A DNA stretch of 64,000 nucleotides from Saksenaea vasiformis B4078 (GCA_000697055.1 JNDT01002184.1:51433-115432); one strand, 5' to 3'. Positions 25,440 through 38,113 are shown, counted from the stretch's first letter. The notes: generated from the sequence alone by a model not told the origin. A program made the numbers and translations.

Positions 25440-27341
25440 CTATTTGCGCCGTTTGAGTACTGGGGCATGCTCTTCACTGCATCTTCGTTTTTTGTTGCTG
25501 TCAGCTTTACGTTCTGTGAATCGTATGAAAGACATGTAGTCATACACATCATCAGGATACATTTGCGAAAGTTCTTTGAATCGTTGAAGTTTATCCTTTT
25601 GTCGACGACGAGCATTTTGGAACCAAGTTGAGACTAATAGATGATGAGCAATGAAAATTCACAGCAAATGAATAAACTTACTTTGGCCAACTGAAAGGTT
25701 GGTTTCTTTTGCAAGGCAAGCTTTGCTTTTCACATCAGGTGTGTTTCCGTCGTGAGTCAAGTAAAAAGTCATCAAAATCCTTGTCTGATCAGGTTTATAA
25801 TTTTTTCGTGTCTTGCGTCCGGAATGACCACTAGTACGCCTGGAACCAGAATAAATTGTCTCGTAGTCTTCATCGTCTTCGGAAAGTACATCAACGTCTT
25901 CATCTTCTTCATCTTCTTCATCTTCTTCATCATCCTCTTCATCATCACGTTCTTCCTCTTCGTTAACAACGCATGGAAGAGAGACCATTGGCTTCGTGTC
26001 ATCCTTCATTTCCTCAGTCAATGTTGAAATCGTGCATGGTGCCTCTCTGCCAGTAGAAGCCTGTTCCCACGGACCATGCTGTCGTTCATCATCCTGCGAG
26101 TCCACGTAGTCGTCATCTTCCCCATCTTCTGGCACTTCTTCTTGCTCTTCCTCTTCATCGGAAGACGAAGAAGAAGAGGAGACACCTTCGGGATCACTTG
26201 GAAGATCGTCCATACCGGGATGCAGACGATGATCTTCATAGAGAACCAGGTGAAGAAGGTCTTGCAGCGCGTATCGCCTTGCGGGCTCATAGCTATCTCC
26301 TGGAGGTATTACATGATCGGCTAGTTTGCGAAGATGTTCATGAATATGGAAGCGGATTGTGTTATCGCCGGGAAACCGCAATGTTCGTTGTGGGGGCCAT
26401 GTTTGAAGTATGCTTGCAATGGTATCCAACGTCGATCCCAAGTACTCCGGAAGCACCATTTTTGGTAATTTTGTCAAGGCTATCAAACGTTCAAACACAT
26501 TGGAAAGGGGATGGGCAGCCCAGACCGGATCAAGAGACCATAGATGCATGGGATCCAGTACAGCTGGACCTTCGAGCTCGATGGGGTAATCTCTCGTCTC
26601 CTCTTCGATGGTAATGCAATTAGTATTATCGTTATTACTAAGGTGTGAATGTACAGATTCGTTGTCAGTGGTAGGCGGGCTCGGCAACGGCGAATGAGGC
26701 AAATAAGGTGGCACAGCTTCCGATGGCGCTGTGAAAGACGGAAGTTCCGGTTCGGGTGAGAAGGGTGGAAATGGCCAAAGACGGTCCCAGAACGCTTTGT
26801 CCGACGACCCATGATCTTCTTTTGCCGGAACAGAGGATTGAGGCTGAGCTACCTGGGTTGTGGACGGAACGGGATCCAGGTAGTCCTCGTTGGGGAACAG
26901 TTGTATGTTCAGAAGTTCTTCCACGGTACCGGGATCAAGCGCAGCCGTCGGTGGAAGGGGATCGGAGGAAAAGATAGATGCTAGGTCATCATCCAAAGGT
27001 GTGGTAGTGGAAGAGGTACAGGTGGGCGAGCAAGACATGGAAACCACGGCCGGCGTGGTGGCGGTGGAGTTAACCAAAGAAGTAGTTGTTGAGGCAAAGT
27101 AGGACGGAGGTGCTATATTGTGTAAATTAGACGGAACCCAATGCTGAGGTTGCACAGGGGACTTGAAGACGCTCAGGCCGGCGGAGATTTGTCCCGACGA
27201 GTCATTGTCCTGCCAAGATGGGATATCGATAGGTGTTGACGGTTGTTGCTGATGAAGATGTAATGACGACAAGTTGAGATAGTACGGACGTGTCGTTGCA
27301 AAAGATGATCGTTGATCTCGGCTATTACACGATCGGTGCAT
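25440..27341 (-). CDS. Homeodomain transcription factor
   Basis: Sequence-specific nuclear DNA-binding protein, 617 residues from exons 25682-27341 and 25440-25633. The homeodomain is split by the intron. It runs from about residue 508 (RKTRKNYKPDQTRILMTFYL) through NLSVGQISTWFQNARRQKDK, with the invariant W48, F49, N51 and R53 positions and Gln at the specificity position 50. Length is 60 residues, so it is not a TALE type. The N-terminal half is Ser/Thr/Pro-rich and probably activating. Two strongly acidic Glu/Asp tracts lie between about residues 390 and 490. A basic tail (KKRRCSEEHAPVLKRRK) supplies nuclear localisation. There is a good TATA box about 50 bp upstream of the ATG. The biological target is unknown. 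Confidence 0.92.
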
Positions 27342-27392
27342 GATCAGAAGTGGTGAAAAAGCGAAAGTGAATGAAAGGGTGGGTACCGCGTC

Positions 27393-27400
27393 CTTTTATA
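27393..27400 (-). promoter_or_regulatory. TATA box of the homeobox gene
   Basis: On the minus strand the sequence reads TATAAAAG, about 52 bp upstream of the ATG at 27341. Position and match are good, but no transcript start is available. Confidence 0.5.
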
Positions 27401-28691
27401 TCGGCTATCTAATGGACTGGCCCCCCCCTTGTTTGTCTAATGGGCCTGGACACAGTGACACAAAGCAACTGGCATGCTCGCCATAGTGTGTTACTCTTTT
27501 CCCTCTCTCACTTTTTCTCTTCACATTATTTTTGTTTTTCTTATCATATGCCGCCATAATATTGTTACATGACAATTGTGTGTAAAACGATACGAAAAAG
27601 GTAGATAAATTGACATAACAAATTTGACAAATCCGATGTTTATCATGCGTCTTCATATAAAGAACAATATACCCTCAACAAAAGAAACAAAATACATTCT
27701 ACTTAAAAAAATTGGCGTTTCCACTCGGATAGATTGTTTTTTCTTTAAAAAAAAAAGGTCGTTTCTGCATGCATATGCGTGTGTAACTAGATGGTTCGAA
27801 TAAGTACCTATTTCTCTACTTTTCTCCCACAGTCCCACTGTGATACCTATGCACAGAACAAAAGTAATGTACACGGCGGAAACGATTTTTTTTTTCGAAG
27901 CGAGATGATGCTAAAAGGAAGGGACTTACTATGTATTTGTGATACTCTACTTTATCCAGAGACCCAGGCTTTTTTGAGGAAAAAAAGAAAAGGAAGAAAT
28001 TTGCATTGATCGGCAGCGTTTCGTAAAATCTGACACGATTCCTTGTTTTTCTATTGGCGTCAAGGATGGCGACACAGCCGGACTTGAGTATATGAAAGTC
28101 TGACAAGGGGAACAGGGACAAGCGATGAAATATGAAACACTAAACAATGCAATAGTCTATTCCGTTTCATAGGCGCAACAACAACAACAACAACAAAGAA
28201 GAAAAAAAATTCCGGTCCAGATAGAGCTGGCCTCCATTCATCAAGTTGTATCCAAGGCAACGAAAACTACTACACTTCCCTTCCCATCGGATCACTTCTT
28301 TATTCATATCTTCCGATTGTCCGTGTGACTATCGGGCCGATATACCATTAGTTTTTTTTTGTTTTCTGCAGGAACATTCCACCTGATTTTATGCAGCTTC
28401 GCTGTCGCTCCACTTTTCTTTTTTTCCCTTCGCATTCGATTTTGTTGCCTTTGGAGATGGAAAGAAGGCATATGCATCTATTTTGCTTTCACTTATATCT
28501 ATAGCCTATTCCTTAATTGGAAATCAAAGCAAACACTTGGCCTCGGAACTTGTGCTTATATCGCATGGGAAGTTGAGCGACGGACCTTAAAAATCAGAAC
28601 GCCCACACCGGTGTGCCAAACAGAAGCCACGGGACTGCTTGTCTTCGTTGCGAACCTTGCTTATTCCCTCGCTTCCTTTGTTCTGTGCGTT
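27401..28691. other. Divergent intergenic region
   Basis: Separates the minus-strand homeobox gene from the plus-strand methyltransferase, so it probably holds both promoters. The open frames here (for example 28359-28808, which runs into the methyltransferase start) are shadows or chance. A CAA-type run lies at about 28170-28195. Confidence 0.45.
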
Positions 28692-29887
28692 ATGACGGAT
28701 AAGAAAACCAGTTCTTCCGCCCTCGATGTGACTCAAGAGAATGCCGACAAGTTTGGCTCTCGATTATTAAAAGACCAAGAAAACGTCTTTGAACACAATG
28801 CTTGGTAAACATGCCTTGCCATGGCGACCGAGTGGCATACTCATAGCAAAGCGTAGGGATCATGTAGAGTGGGATGAGGAACAAGAGACATACGCGCAGG
28901 CGCAAATAGAACGACATCGTAATAGTCCTGTTCCCGAAGAAGAACAAGGTAAAGTTGAACTCATACTTAAACTCGGAAGAACTAAAAGAAGGTATGCTAA
29001 TAGAGCAGTACTATGCACAGCCTTCGGAGTACTGGAATAAGTTCTACGAAAAGAACGAGAATCGGTTCTTCAAGGACCGTAACTGGTTAAAGATCGAGTT
29101 TCCTGAACTGTTTCAGACCGCCGATGCCAATGTAGGATGAAGACCGTCTATGATTTTTCGAAAGTTGTTCTAAAGAGGAAAGTGATTGTGATTGTTTTAG
29201 GCAGGCAAGAAACTTGTATTTGAAGTGGGTTGCGGTGCTGGCAACACTATGTTCCCCTTGCTCGATCAAAGCAAGAATCCTGATCTCTTTGTGTATGCCG
29301 CTGATTTCTCAAGTACGGCTGTCCAAGTGGTTCAGTCGAATCCTAACTACGATACCAGCCGATCTCACGCGTTTGTGTGGGATCTTGCAAGTACCGATAT
29401 CCCTGAACACATTACACCAGGATCATTGGATATCATTGTTCTGATTTTTGTCTTGTCTGCACTGACACCTGAACAGTGGGATCAGGCAATAGCCAATATG
29501 CACAAGGTAAAAAAAAAAAAAAGGAAAGGAAAGGAAAGAAAGAAATATGAACCATCGCATGTCATTGCTTAATTTGGCAATTTTTTCCTCTAGATGTTGA
29601 AACCAGGAGGTATTGTTCTCTTCCGTGATTATGGCAGATACGATCTTGCTCAGCTACGGTTCAAAGAGAAGCGTCTACTAAAAGAGAACTTTTACATCCG
29701 TGGAGATGGTACGCGTGTGTACTTCTTCACACCGGAGGAAATTGGAACTGTCTTCTCCTCAAGCGGCGAGGATGGACCAAGATTTGCTATTGAGCAAAAT
29801 GCAGTGGATCGCCGCTTAATTGTCAACCGAAGTCGAAAACTCAAGATGTATCGTGTGTGGCTTCAAGGCAAGTTTCGAAAATTGTAA
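28692..29887 (+). CDS. tRNA N3-methylcytidine methyltransferase, METTL2/Trm140 type
   Basis: SAM-dependent methylation of cytosine 32 in the anticodon loop of selected tRNAs, inferred from the family. Exons 28692-28804, 28857-28948, 29004-29131, 29201-29506 and 29594-29887 give 310 residues. Family landmarks: [38 protein letters not shown] and [13 protein letters not shown] motif I is [16 protein letters not shown], followed by a DFSSTAVQV acidic loop and [20 protein letters not shown]. The tail includes [11 protein letters not shown]. It lacks the long actin-binding N-terminal extension of yeast Abp140/Trm140, so it is the compact METTL2-like form. The fourth intron begins with a poly-A run after GTAAAA. 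Confidence 0.93.
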
Positions 29888-30879
29888 ATACTAGAATTTT
29901 GTTTATTGTAACAGAGAAAACGAAACATGTAAAAAAAAAAAAAATTGGCTTCGCAATAAACATTATATTGTATTCCAAAGTATCCTGTTCCTGCAAGGGT
30001 AATTACAGGCAATGTTATGAAGTTACATTTTTCCGGAAATATGACCGTCATCAAACATGTCATTTAGTTTGTTTACGACATAACATGTATCAGGTTGTCT
30101 ATTCTATCTTTTCCCTCTAAAAAAGAAGTTTAGTTTTCGCCGCGTCCCTTTCTCGCTGCGCCAATCGCGTTTCTATTTCACACACTTGCCGTCGCTCGGA
30201 TCTGTCGTACAGCATGAATATCCCCCTCTAGCGCATATCCTGCAACAAGAATACTTCGAATTGCGTAATTCACTGCATCCTCCCCTCTTCTCCTATGCAC
30301 GCATGCATACTCGGCTGTACATCTGTTAGAACAAGGTCATTCACCCATACTGTAATATCTGATAGTTCAGCGAATATTGCGTTATTAACAAATGCGGCAC
30401 ATACTTCCGATTCTTCCCTCATTTTTCGTCAGGTGGTGCCAACTGGAATGTATCTCTACTGATAGCGTCCGGTCTTTTGGACCAGTTCGCAACCCTTATA
30501 CTGGAAATTACAGGATTTTTCGTATAACTCTACATCATTTTTAAGCTATTTGGCGTTAGCCCAAAATAGAGTTTACGTTGGGGAGTAGACCTCTTTGCGT
30601 GCTGTGTTCTTGGATCTTGCGTGGGAAGTAGATCTGTTGCATGGACCCAAGCGCATTATGATGTCTCCCTTTCTGGTCCATTGTTCTAGTTCATTGTAAT
30701 AGGTACTCCCAAAATTCAACTGGAATACACGTTTCAGATAACGGATGGGATGTTGATTTAAGGAGTAATGTCTGTCCTTCAGGAAAAAAAAATATTCTGG
30801 TAAGGAAGTGTATTGTTCATATATACAATAGTATTCATGTCATCTTCTCCGTTGTTTAACTTGTAAGACATCCGTGCCG

Positions 30880-31300
30880 AACCGTCCTAGCTATGTTGCT
30901 GATCTTCACACACTTTCACATAACTAAATGTTATTTCGCTACGAATATCTCGCCGCTGGTTCTTCTGAATCGGGATAGTCTCATGCCGATCCCACTGGTG
31001 TGATACTCGGATAACGGCCTATGACTTGAGATCAAAATTCATTTGGCTTAAGCAGATTCGTATCGAGGCACTGTTTTGCTTACTAGCCATAAATGAATTT
31101 TTATGCTACTCTATAACATAAATTTTGCATCCACCGGAGAACCAAGCTGATGTAGGCAGAGTATCAGGTTGTTGCCAATTCATGTACTCATGACCATACG
31201 CTTAGTTGTTTAGTGCAAACTTGACTCTCCACTGACGCAGAGTTTATATAGATTAGCGTAAGAACTCGTTCAATAAAACAATAATACTGGATTTTGAATA
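30880..31300 (+). repeat. Dispersed repeat, divergent copy A
   Basis: Shares blocks with copies B and C in the same order. These are a CCGAACCGTC-type block near 30880, a block ending TTTTATGCT with a following AAATTTTGC near 31105-31125, GATGTAGGCAG, and a terminal TAGCGTAAGAACTCGTTCAA then TAAAA near 31255-31280. It is the most diverged copy. No open reading frame. Confidence 0.5.
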
Positions 31301-31529
31301 CATTATTTTCGTCATCTAAATACTACTTTGCGTTGGTACCAAATCAATCCTGCAGTGAGGAGCAGTAGATCTTTGCGCAGAGAAGCAGATACGTTCACAT
31401 CTAGATCGAAGGTGTATTGCGCTGGTCCATTGTAATATGTTCCTAACTCACCAATTGGAAAGCGTAAAGTGATAGTATCGAAAGGGACGCATGAATCCTT
31501 TTTTTTTTCCTTCGGCTCTGTTCATTTTA

Positions 31530-32100
31530 CATCCCCGGTATGTACTTTTAATGGAATATGCATCCAGGATCACTCATGTCTTTGATGTGCCGTTTAAGCT
31601 GTATGACCTCTGTCTCGAACCGTCTCGGCTGTGGTGATGTTTTTTACCCATCATTTAAGTAAGTAAATAAATGCTGTCGCACTCAGCATCACTCATCTTG
31701 TACAATAGATCGCTGGACGTTGTATCGCTTCAAGTCCTCTGCAGTGCGTTTCAATTGGTCACTTTCAGTTCCAATCTCCTCCACTTCTCCCACTCCCATC
31801 CATTACGGCGCGGGGTGACGCATCCATGAAATCATGGAAATACCCTTCGGAGGTAAGTAAACTGATATCCAAATATTATTCCATTTACTGACCATGAACA
31901 AATCTTTATGCTGTCTATATGAATTTCGCGTTCATCGAGGGGCCGCATCGATGTAAGTAGCGTATGAATTTGTCGCCGACTTATGTATTAATGAACGCAT
32001 ACTTGATTCTTTTCTTACGTAAAAGTTGTTCCTCATGGACGCAAAACTTATATGGATTAGCGTAAAAAATCTGCTCAATAAACGGTATCGATATAGCAAG
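31530..32100 (+). repeat. Dispersed repeat, copy B
   Basis: About 570 bp matching copy C at 61.69-62.28 kb. Shared blocks in order: ATCCAGGATCACTCA; a GAACCGTCT block; GACGTTGTATCGCTTCAAGT followed by CCTCTGCA; CCCTTCGG then GTAAGT; CATTTACTGACCATGAA; TTTATGCTG; GCGTTC; ATGTAAGT; and a terminal TAGCGTAAAA...CAATAAAC. Order and spacing are conserved, so this is a mobile or formerly mobile family. No coding capacity is visible, and class (solo LTR, SINE-like or MITE) is undecided. Confidence 0.7.
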
Positions 32101-32244
32101 ACCTGTGCGGCTTTAATGTGCACGCATGAGAAATGACAAAGCTAGAAGATTAGGCAGGCATTCGATTGTGAATGGGTAAATAATTTACCCGCTGGTAGAA
32201 ATCAAGCATCGCGGACGTCAAGGCAAACACTGTCGACTTCCAGC

Positions 32245-32841
32245 ATGTCCGACAATCCCATTCATTTCGTCTCGTACGAGTCTGAAGTTCAGCTACCGTC
32301 AATAATTCGCTTAATCGAGAATGACCTCTCGGAACCATACTCTATCTATACGTATCGTTACTTTATTCACAATTGGCCCGAACTGTGCTTCTTGGTAAGG
32401 CAGCATCTCATGTCCACCCTATTGCGAAAATCTGAGACCGAAAGATCTAGGCCATGGATGAAGCCGATCAATGCGTTGGCGTAATTATATGTAAACTTGA
32501 CCCTCACAAAGATCGTCTGCGTGGATACATTGCCATGCTAGCTGTTGCTAAGGCGTACCGCAAACGAGCGATCGCAACGACGTTGGTTCAAATGGCAATC
32601 AAGGCAATGCAGGAACAAAATGCCGATGAGGTAGGAGAAAGAAGCTCTATAATTTAGCGCACTAAAGGCTGCATAGATTGTACTCGAGACGGAGTACACC
32701 AACCAGGGAGCACTTGGTTTATACCAAAGATTGGGCTTTATCAAAGATAAACGGCTGTATCGATATTACCTAAACGGCGTCGATGCATTTCGTCTCAAGC
32801 TCTTTTGCAAGACGATGACCATGAAAGAACAAACCAAATAA
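32245..32841 (+). CDS. NAA30: N-alpha-acetyltransferase NatC catalytic subunit
   Basis: Transfers acetyl from acetyl-CoA to N-termini starting with Met followed by a hydrophobic residue (Mak3/NAA30). Exons 32245-32394, 32451-32630 and 32677-32841 give 164 residues. The GNAT fold is complete: [19 protein letters not shown] near the N-terminus, CVGVIICKL, then [20 protein letters not shown] with the acetyl-CoA loop in the variant R-K-R-A-I-A form of the usual R/Q-x-x-G-x-G/A. After that come [20 protein letters not shown] and [14 protein letters not shown]. Length and motif order match the family. Its stop codon is only about 40 bp from the end of the convergent App1 gene. Confidence 0.92.
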
Positions 32842-32878
32842 ATATAAATATCAAAAAAGAGTAATCGATTTATCTTAT

Positions 32879-34799
32879 TTATGTCTTAAAGAGACGCGAA
32901 AGCCTTCTCTAACATCTCGTCCTAACCACGGAGGATTAATTTCCCGCAAAACCCAGCCATGCTATTCTACTTACCGACAACAGCCTGGAGGAATTCTTGA
33001 AGACAGTGAATAGACCCTCAGGCATGCCCTGAGAAACCCGTTCTAAACGTTGCTTGAATAGTTCTTCCTTCGTCGCCTGAGGAACATCTGGATCTAAAGC
33101 AGCTTGCTGTTCCTCTGGAATGTCAGTGCGTGTCATCGCATCCATAGCGGTGTGCGTCCCGGTATTGGAACGGCGCAAAAGGTGCGACTCTTCTTTGACC
33201 AAAAACTTTCGGATCATGTTGTAATAGCTGTCCGAAGCGTCACGCTCACGTTGGCGACGGTCCTCCATCATGGCTCGTTCGCTTGTTACGTCATGGATAA
33301 AAATCTTGACCACACGTGAAGGGTATCTAGCATAAATTTCCTGGTATCTATCGTAGCAAGTTTGCTTTGCTTAATATCTTGTAGATGAGCTCCGGTGCTT
33401 ACATTTCAGGATCATATTCGCCGGAGTCACCCACAAGAATGAATTTGCGGTCGGGAAAGTCCTGAAAACCAGCTAATTAGAACCCCGTGTAATCCCGTCA
33501 ACTTCTGCAGGTACCTCGAAGATTTTTGGAATCACTTCTAGTTTATGTTGCTTTGGTTTTCCGTGCAAAAGATCGTGTGTAGTTATGACACGGAGATGCA
33601 TACTTCCTTTAGGGAATTGGGTATCCTTAAAGAATTCCTCGAGCGCTGGGTAGACTTGCCAGGGCCCATTCGACACATAGTGGACATGAGTGCCTCTCTT
33701 GGCCCACTCTTGATAGACACGCGACATGCCAGGAACCTCTCTTGCCTTGGTGAAAAATGTATTGCGTAGGATGGCATCACTACCATCTGGCACATCTGTG
33801 ATCTTTATGGTATCATCGATGTCCTTTTTTGGAAAACGCGTCCCCCCACACGTCTGGTTAGTAAAGTCACTAAAAAAAGGTACAAATTTTTTCCTTTTTT
33901 TTGTTACTTACGGATATAACGGAAATGCCTGTTGGTTGGATAAAGTCAACAAAACCTGGGTTAGGTGTGTCTAGGGATAGTCAGGGTTAGTTCGGTGTAG
34001 ATGCGGGAAGGGGATAGCCATTTTTTACCTATCCCTTCAAACAAGGCTTCGAGGTGCAGCACTCGGCCTTTGATCCATTCTTGGCATTTTTCGGGGTCCA
34101 AGAAGATGGTTTCCTCAAATCGACCATTAGGTCCGGAATTGATCAAAGTAGTGATCATGTCATCATGCTTTTGCTTATGCTCCAGGTCGTCATGGTTCTG
34201 GATCTTTTCTAAGATGCGGGCACCTACACGGATACGTACATCGATTTCCTTCATCGTCTGACACCGGAACTGGTTTAGGAGTTTGGTAAAGTGGTTATCT
34301 TCTGCCGAATTGGCAAGCAATCCACCGTAGGTTCGTCCAGCAGCTAGGAAATGGTTTAAATAAAGGTGTCTCAGTACCTGAGTTTGTTATTATTACCTAG
34401 CAAAAATCTTTCTAGTCGGGTAGAGCCAGGAATGCTGAATGTCCATCCCGCAATGTCTACTTTCCACTGAACCTTGTCATCGATAATAGAATGGCATGCG
34501 TAGGTGGGAAAGAGCATGCACTGTGGCTTGACGCTATCTGGTTGAGTTGTTTCCAGAATGTCGTCAATGGTCTCACTGTCCGTCCGTTTAACTGCGGTGG
34601 TAACACCTCGATCGTTTGTCCTTGGCGTGGGAGGGCTGGAATACCACTTGTGAATCCCATTGAGGACCATGTTGGTGGAGCGGACAGCCATCTCACGCAG
34701 ACGGTCCCGGCTTCTAAGGGAGCTTGCTCTGGTGGTGGTGGTAGGTGTCGATGAGGACCTCCTCATTCCCACTTCTTTGGACTCGGTGTCTGTTTCCAT
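32879..34799 (-). CDS. APP1: App1-type phosphatidate phosphatase (DUF2183)
   Basis: Mg-dependent phosphatidate phosphatase related to yeast App1, which links phospholipid turnover to actin patches and endocytosis. The start is the ATG at 34799 (METDTESKEVGMRR). Multiple exons follow. The HAD catalytic motif DIDDTIK is created by an exon join at about 33820 (VIS then DIDDTIKITDV). The domain continues with VHYVSNGPWQVYPALEEFF, FILVGDSGEYDPE and KIFIHDVTSERA. The N-terminal part contains AGWTFSIPG, typical of the family. The 3' end is uncertain. A strong GTAAGT donor at 32974 suggests a final 30-nt exon at 32879-32908; without splicing the frame would end at 32936. About 580-600 residues. Confidence 0.9.
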
Positions 34800-34954
34800 T
34801 ACAACAATCAAGGTAGCACAAACATCTTCTCAAGTATTTATGATCCCAGTCATGCGCGGCAAACGAACACGAGCACAGCAGAGCCCGAGGATGACCAATT
34901 CATTTGTTTATTCTCTCTTTGTTTCACCATATTTAAACTATCCATGCACTTATA

Positions 34955-35374
34955 TCATTCTACAGCTTGGCCCTTGCTGCTCTTCCGACTCTTTCTTACA
35001 GCTTTACGCATACGCTTGCCGCCCATGACTTCTGACAGGATCTTGTCACCCCAGTTGAAACATTCTTGACATGCTACCTCTTTATGAGCCGTGCAACCAG
35101 GTTTACCATTGGATAGACGCGTCCATTGGTTGGTAACAGTGAAAGGCGTACGGTCGTCGCCTTTCCATTTTGTTTGGAGCTCTTCCTCCGTCAGTTTTTC
35201 ATGTAGCAAGCCCTCTACACGCCAGTTGTTGGTCATGCGGTTGTCCGTCGGACACTTATCGCAGCACTCCAGCCCATGGCGGGCGCAAAAGGCAAAGCCA
35301 TTAAGGGTCACGTGGTCACCGTCTACTGTGTTGTCCTGGTCTTGATGGGGTTCTTTAGCAAACTGAGAGTCCAT
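34955..35374 (-). CDS. Small Cys/His-rich protein
   Basis: Single exon, 139 residues from ATG 35374 (MDSQFAKEPHQDQDN). Two putative zinc-binding clusters are visible: FCARHGLECCDKCPTDNRM near residue 30, and CTAHKEVACQECFNWG near residue 94. The first resembles the CxxHxxxxCxxCxxDxRxxN pattern found at the N-terminus of several fungal MYND/SET-neighbourhood proteins. The C-terminus is Lys/Arg-rich (MRKAVRKSRKSSKG) and may direct it to the nucleus. A TATAAATA box lies 84 bp upstream. Function unknown. Confidence 0.7.
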   Translation of the reverse strand: MDSQFAKEPHQDQDNTVDGDHVTLNGFAFCARHGLECCDKCPTDNRMTNNWRVEGLLHEKLTEEELQTKWKGDDRTPFTVTNQWTRLSNGKPGCTAHKEVACQECFNWGDKILSEVMGGKRMRKAVRKSRKSSKGQAVE

Positions 35375-35457
35375 GATTTGACTTGTATCAGAGGAAAAAT
35401 GAAAAAGTGAAAAAGAGCTGGGAAAAAAGAAAAAGTAGGCCAAATATGCTATTCCAA

Positions 35458-35465
35458 TATTTATA
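35458..35465 (-). promoter_or_regulatory. TATA box of the Cys/His-rich gene
   Basis: Minus strand TATAAATA, 84 bp upstream of the ATG at 35374. Motif match only. Confidence 0.4.
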
Positions 35466-38113
35466 GGCATCCTTTGTTGTTGACAAGATTTGAATTGATT
35501 CACACGCACCTTAATTGTGCCATTATAGCATGACGACTACTCACGACTACAATCATTTTATAAATACAACTAAAACCACTTGGTTTCCTTTACAAATTTT
35601 ACTCTGCCAAATACAAAAGCTATCGATGAAAAATCCATCTTGAAACAAATCGGGCAATAATTAGGTCGCACGTGAAACAACAGAACTGCAGACGACGTAT
35701 ATATAGTGTGTGAGACTGTGGAAACCAATAACGTCGTACCGTTTATCGAACGGTTTTTTTTGTTCCTGCTCTAAATAAGTTTGTACTATGAGAAGTGTCT
35801 GCTACGGAATGGTTCGTACATCAGAAACCGCTCCTTTTCTACTTGCATAAACTTGAACTTTTATTGATGCAAAGCTGATTCGAGCAGCGTAAGAAATAGT
35901 TCATGACCGCTATATAGAGAATACTCGGTGTCATCCAAAGGATATACCTCTTGTACAACATGTGCACGGGCCCGTATCTCCAACAAGCTGGGTGTTAGCA
36001 GTGTGGTCAGTCGTCTAAATGGCACTAACACACGACTGGAAGCGAACGGTACGCGGTGCTCTATGTCATTGAAAATGTATGACGTTTAGTTAATTTGTGG
36101 GCAATGAGCGGCGCAATAATGGAGCGAAGATTATACAAACTAAAGAGTAGATGGTGGAACGTCAGCTGCCGCCACAGATGGCCGAACAAAGTACGTGTCA
36201 GCGCTGTAAAATGAACGGAGCAGAAGGGCAAAAGATATGTGCCATCCCGTTAATTAACATTTAGACCGAAAAAGGGACCATATAGAACACAAAACCAATA
36301 CGGCAAAATGCATCACGCGAACACTGGCATTGTTTTCTAAGTTACAGGCTCGTCAAGCGCGGAGCCCCGCCAAACGCCAGTCCAACCCACTGTAAAGGAG
36401 ATTTTTTTGTATGGGAGCTTGGCTCCAACTTTTGTTTGCCTTCGAACGTCGTAATGAGCGGTCCGGACAACAACAGCGCCCCGACACAAGTGCCTGCGAA
36501 GGGAAAAGAGCGAAGAACTAGAATGGGTTGGAGGGGGCGGGGAGAGCGAACCAGAGACCTGTTGGACCACATAATGCGGGAGCATACCACTGGAAATTCC
36601 ATAATCAGCCTGCTTTTGCCCACTGTAAGTCATGGGAACCCTATGATGCACTACGCACGCAAAGAGATCAGCCATATACTGGACGTTTGAGAAAGATACC
36701 CTTATTCGGTGACGCATGGTTTTGTAAAATATATCCAATATAGAATTGACTGGTGTAAAAAGCTTGTTCGAAGTGTAAATGATTTGCGGAAAAAGTATAA
36801 AGTGACAACAAACCTAAACTTCGTTAAAAAGTCATTCAGAAAATACATTGCCTACCTGGGTATTTTACTGTATTATCTACGGTGATGCCAGCAATTGGAA
36901 TACAAGAAAGCAGGCGTCCATGTCGTAGATACGACGTTTGTCAGAATATAAGCCAATGTTAGTCAGCGAAAAATCAATAAAGATTTGCCGATCGATCATG
37001 GATTTTCTGAAGCCTATATGCCATCTTGTAGTTCGATGTATAAATAAAAGAAATACAATGGGATATCTGTTTGTGAAATAATGAACGAGAAGATGCTTAT
37101 TGCAAAATGCTGTCTTCAATCATGTTCCATGGTGCACGTCTGTAAAGAAAAGAGAAGTGAAAAGCAGGTTTGAGGTTCAACTTGGTTCACCTTTTGCTGG
37201 CTTTATCGTAAGTCTATTTTCCCGCAGATATAGTTTACAGCTATCAATGATGTTTTCAAAAAGATGACTTAAGCAACGAATACTGCTTTTTCGAAAGGAA
37301 TACCGAAGTAGCACGTGAACTTGTCACCTTTCGTCTTCCTTATCATGTTGAACAGCCCTTCATTTACAAACAATATGCTAGTTCGTATTGTGTTCTTGCA
37401 AAAGAAGCAATACTTTGATTATCCTGGATATTGATGCGATACTTTAGACAAGGTGTTTGCCTGGTATTTGTACGACTTCAAGAAAAAAGGGACAAATAAA
37501 TCATTTGAGGCGTTTGGACATCTTCATTTCGTTCAATATCTGTCTATTGGCCGTTGTTCAGTCTTTTTGGAACGACGATATATTCAATAAACATTCATCT
37601 CTCTGATAGATGTAGCGATGCTATCTTGCAAGATACTCCGGCAACGTCTCCGTGTTTTTTTTTGTTTTGTGTGATGTCTCTGATTTAGAGATGAAGCATA
37701 ATCGATGTTCCGATATGGAGAAGCTCAACGTAAATAGAAACATGGTAATATAGAAGGAATACATAGGAGCGAGGCGAATCTGTTGCTTTCAGTCTTCTGG
37801 ATCATCTTGCATAATCATTGATTTATTAGTGTATATTGCGTTCTTACAAAGAAGTAACACTTACCCTCCAAATATATGATGGCAAGAGAGGAAACAAGTG
37901 TCTGAAGTCGCATTTTTTGTTGTCATACAAAATAAAAAGACGCTACCGTGGTTTCAAGGCATTAAACATTGCAATTGTTTAATTGTTGCCCTTCCACACA
38001 GTTCTGATGGATTTCAGCATCCGAAATTTTCGGGTGTCCAAGAGGACTGCTCCTTGGGCGTCCGAAGTAATTCTCTAAAAAAACACGAACCCTTTTAGAC
38101 ATTCCCTACAGTC
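35466..38113. other. Intergenic, no supported gene
   Basis: About 2.6 kb. The 36337-36738 interval is open on both strands without convincing codon pattern. Two loosely similar blocks (GTTCTTGCAAAAGAAGCAA near 37390 and GTTCTTACAAAGAAGTAA near 37840) suggest an old local duplication. The last ~150 bases are the OSCP promoter. Confidence 0.4.

Larger units (their letters stand above)
29888..32244. other. Intergenic region carrying dispersed repeats
   Basis: 3' flank of the methyltransferase and 5' flank of NAA30. No gene. Most of 30.8-32.1 kb is occupied by one or two copies of a dispersed repeat that recurs at 61.7-62.3 kb, listed separately. Confidence 0.6.

Noticed and set aside
36337..36743. 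Long frames on both strands between the Cys/His gene and OSCP
   Set aside because: Mutually overlapping frames with irregular codon use; neither can be preferred.
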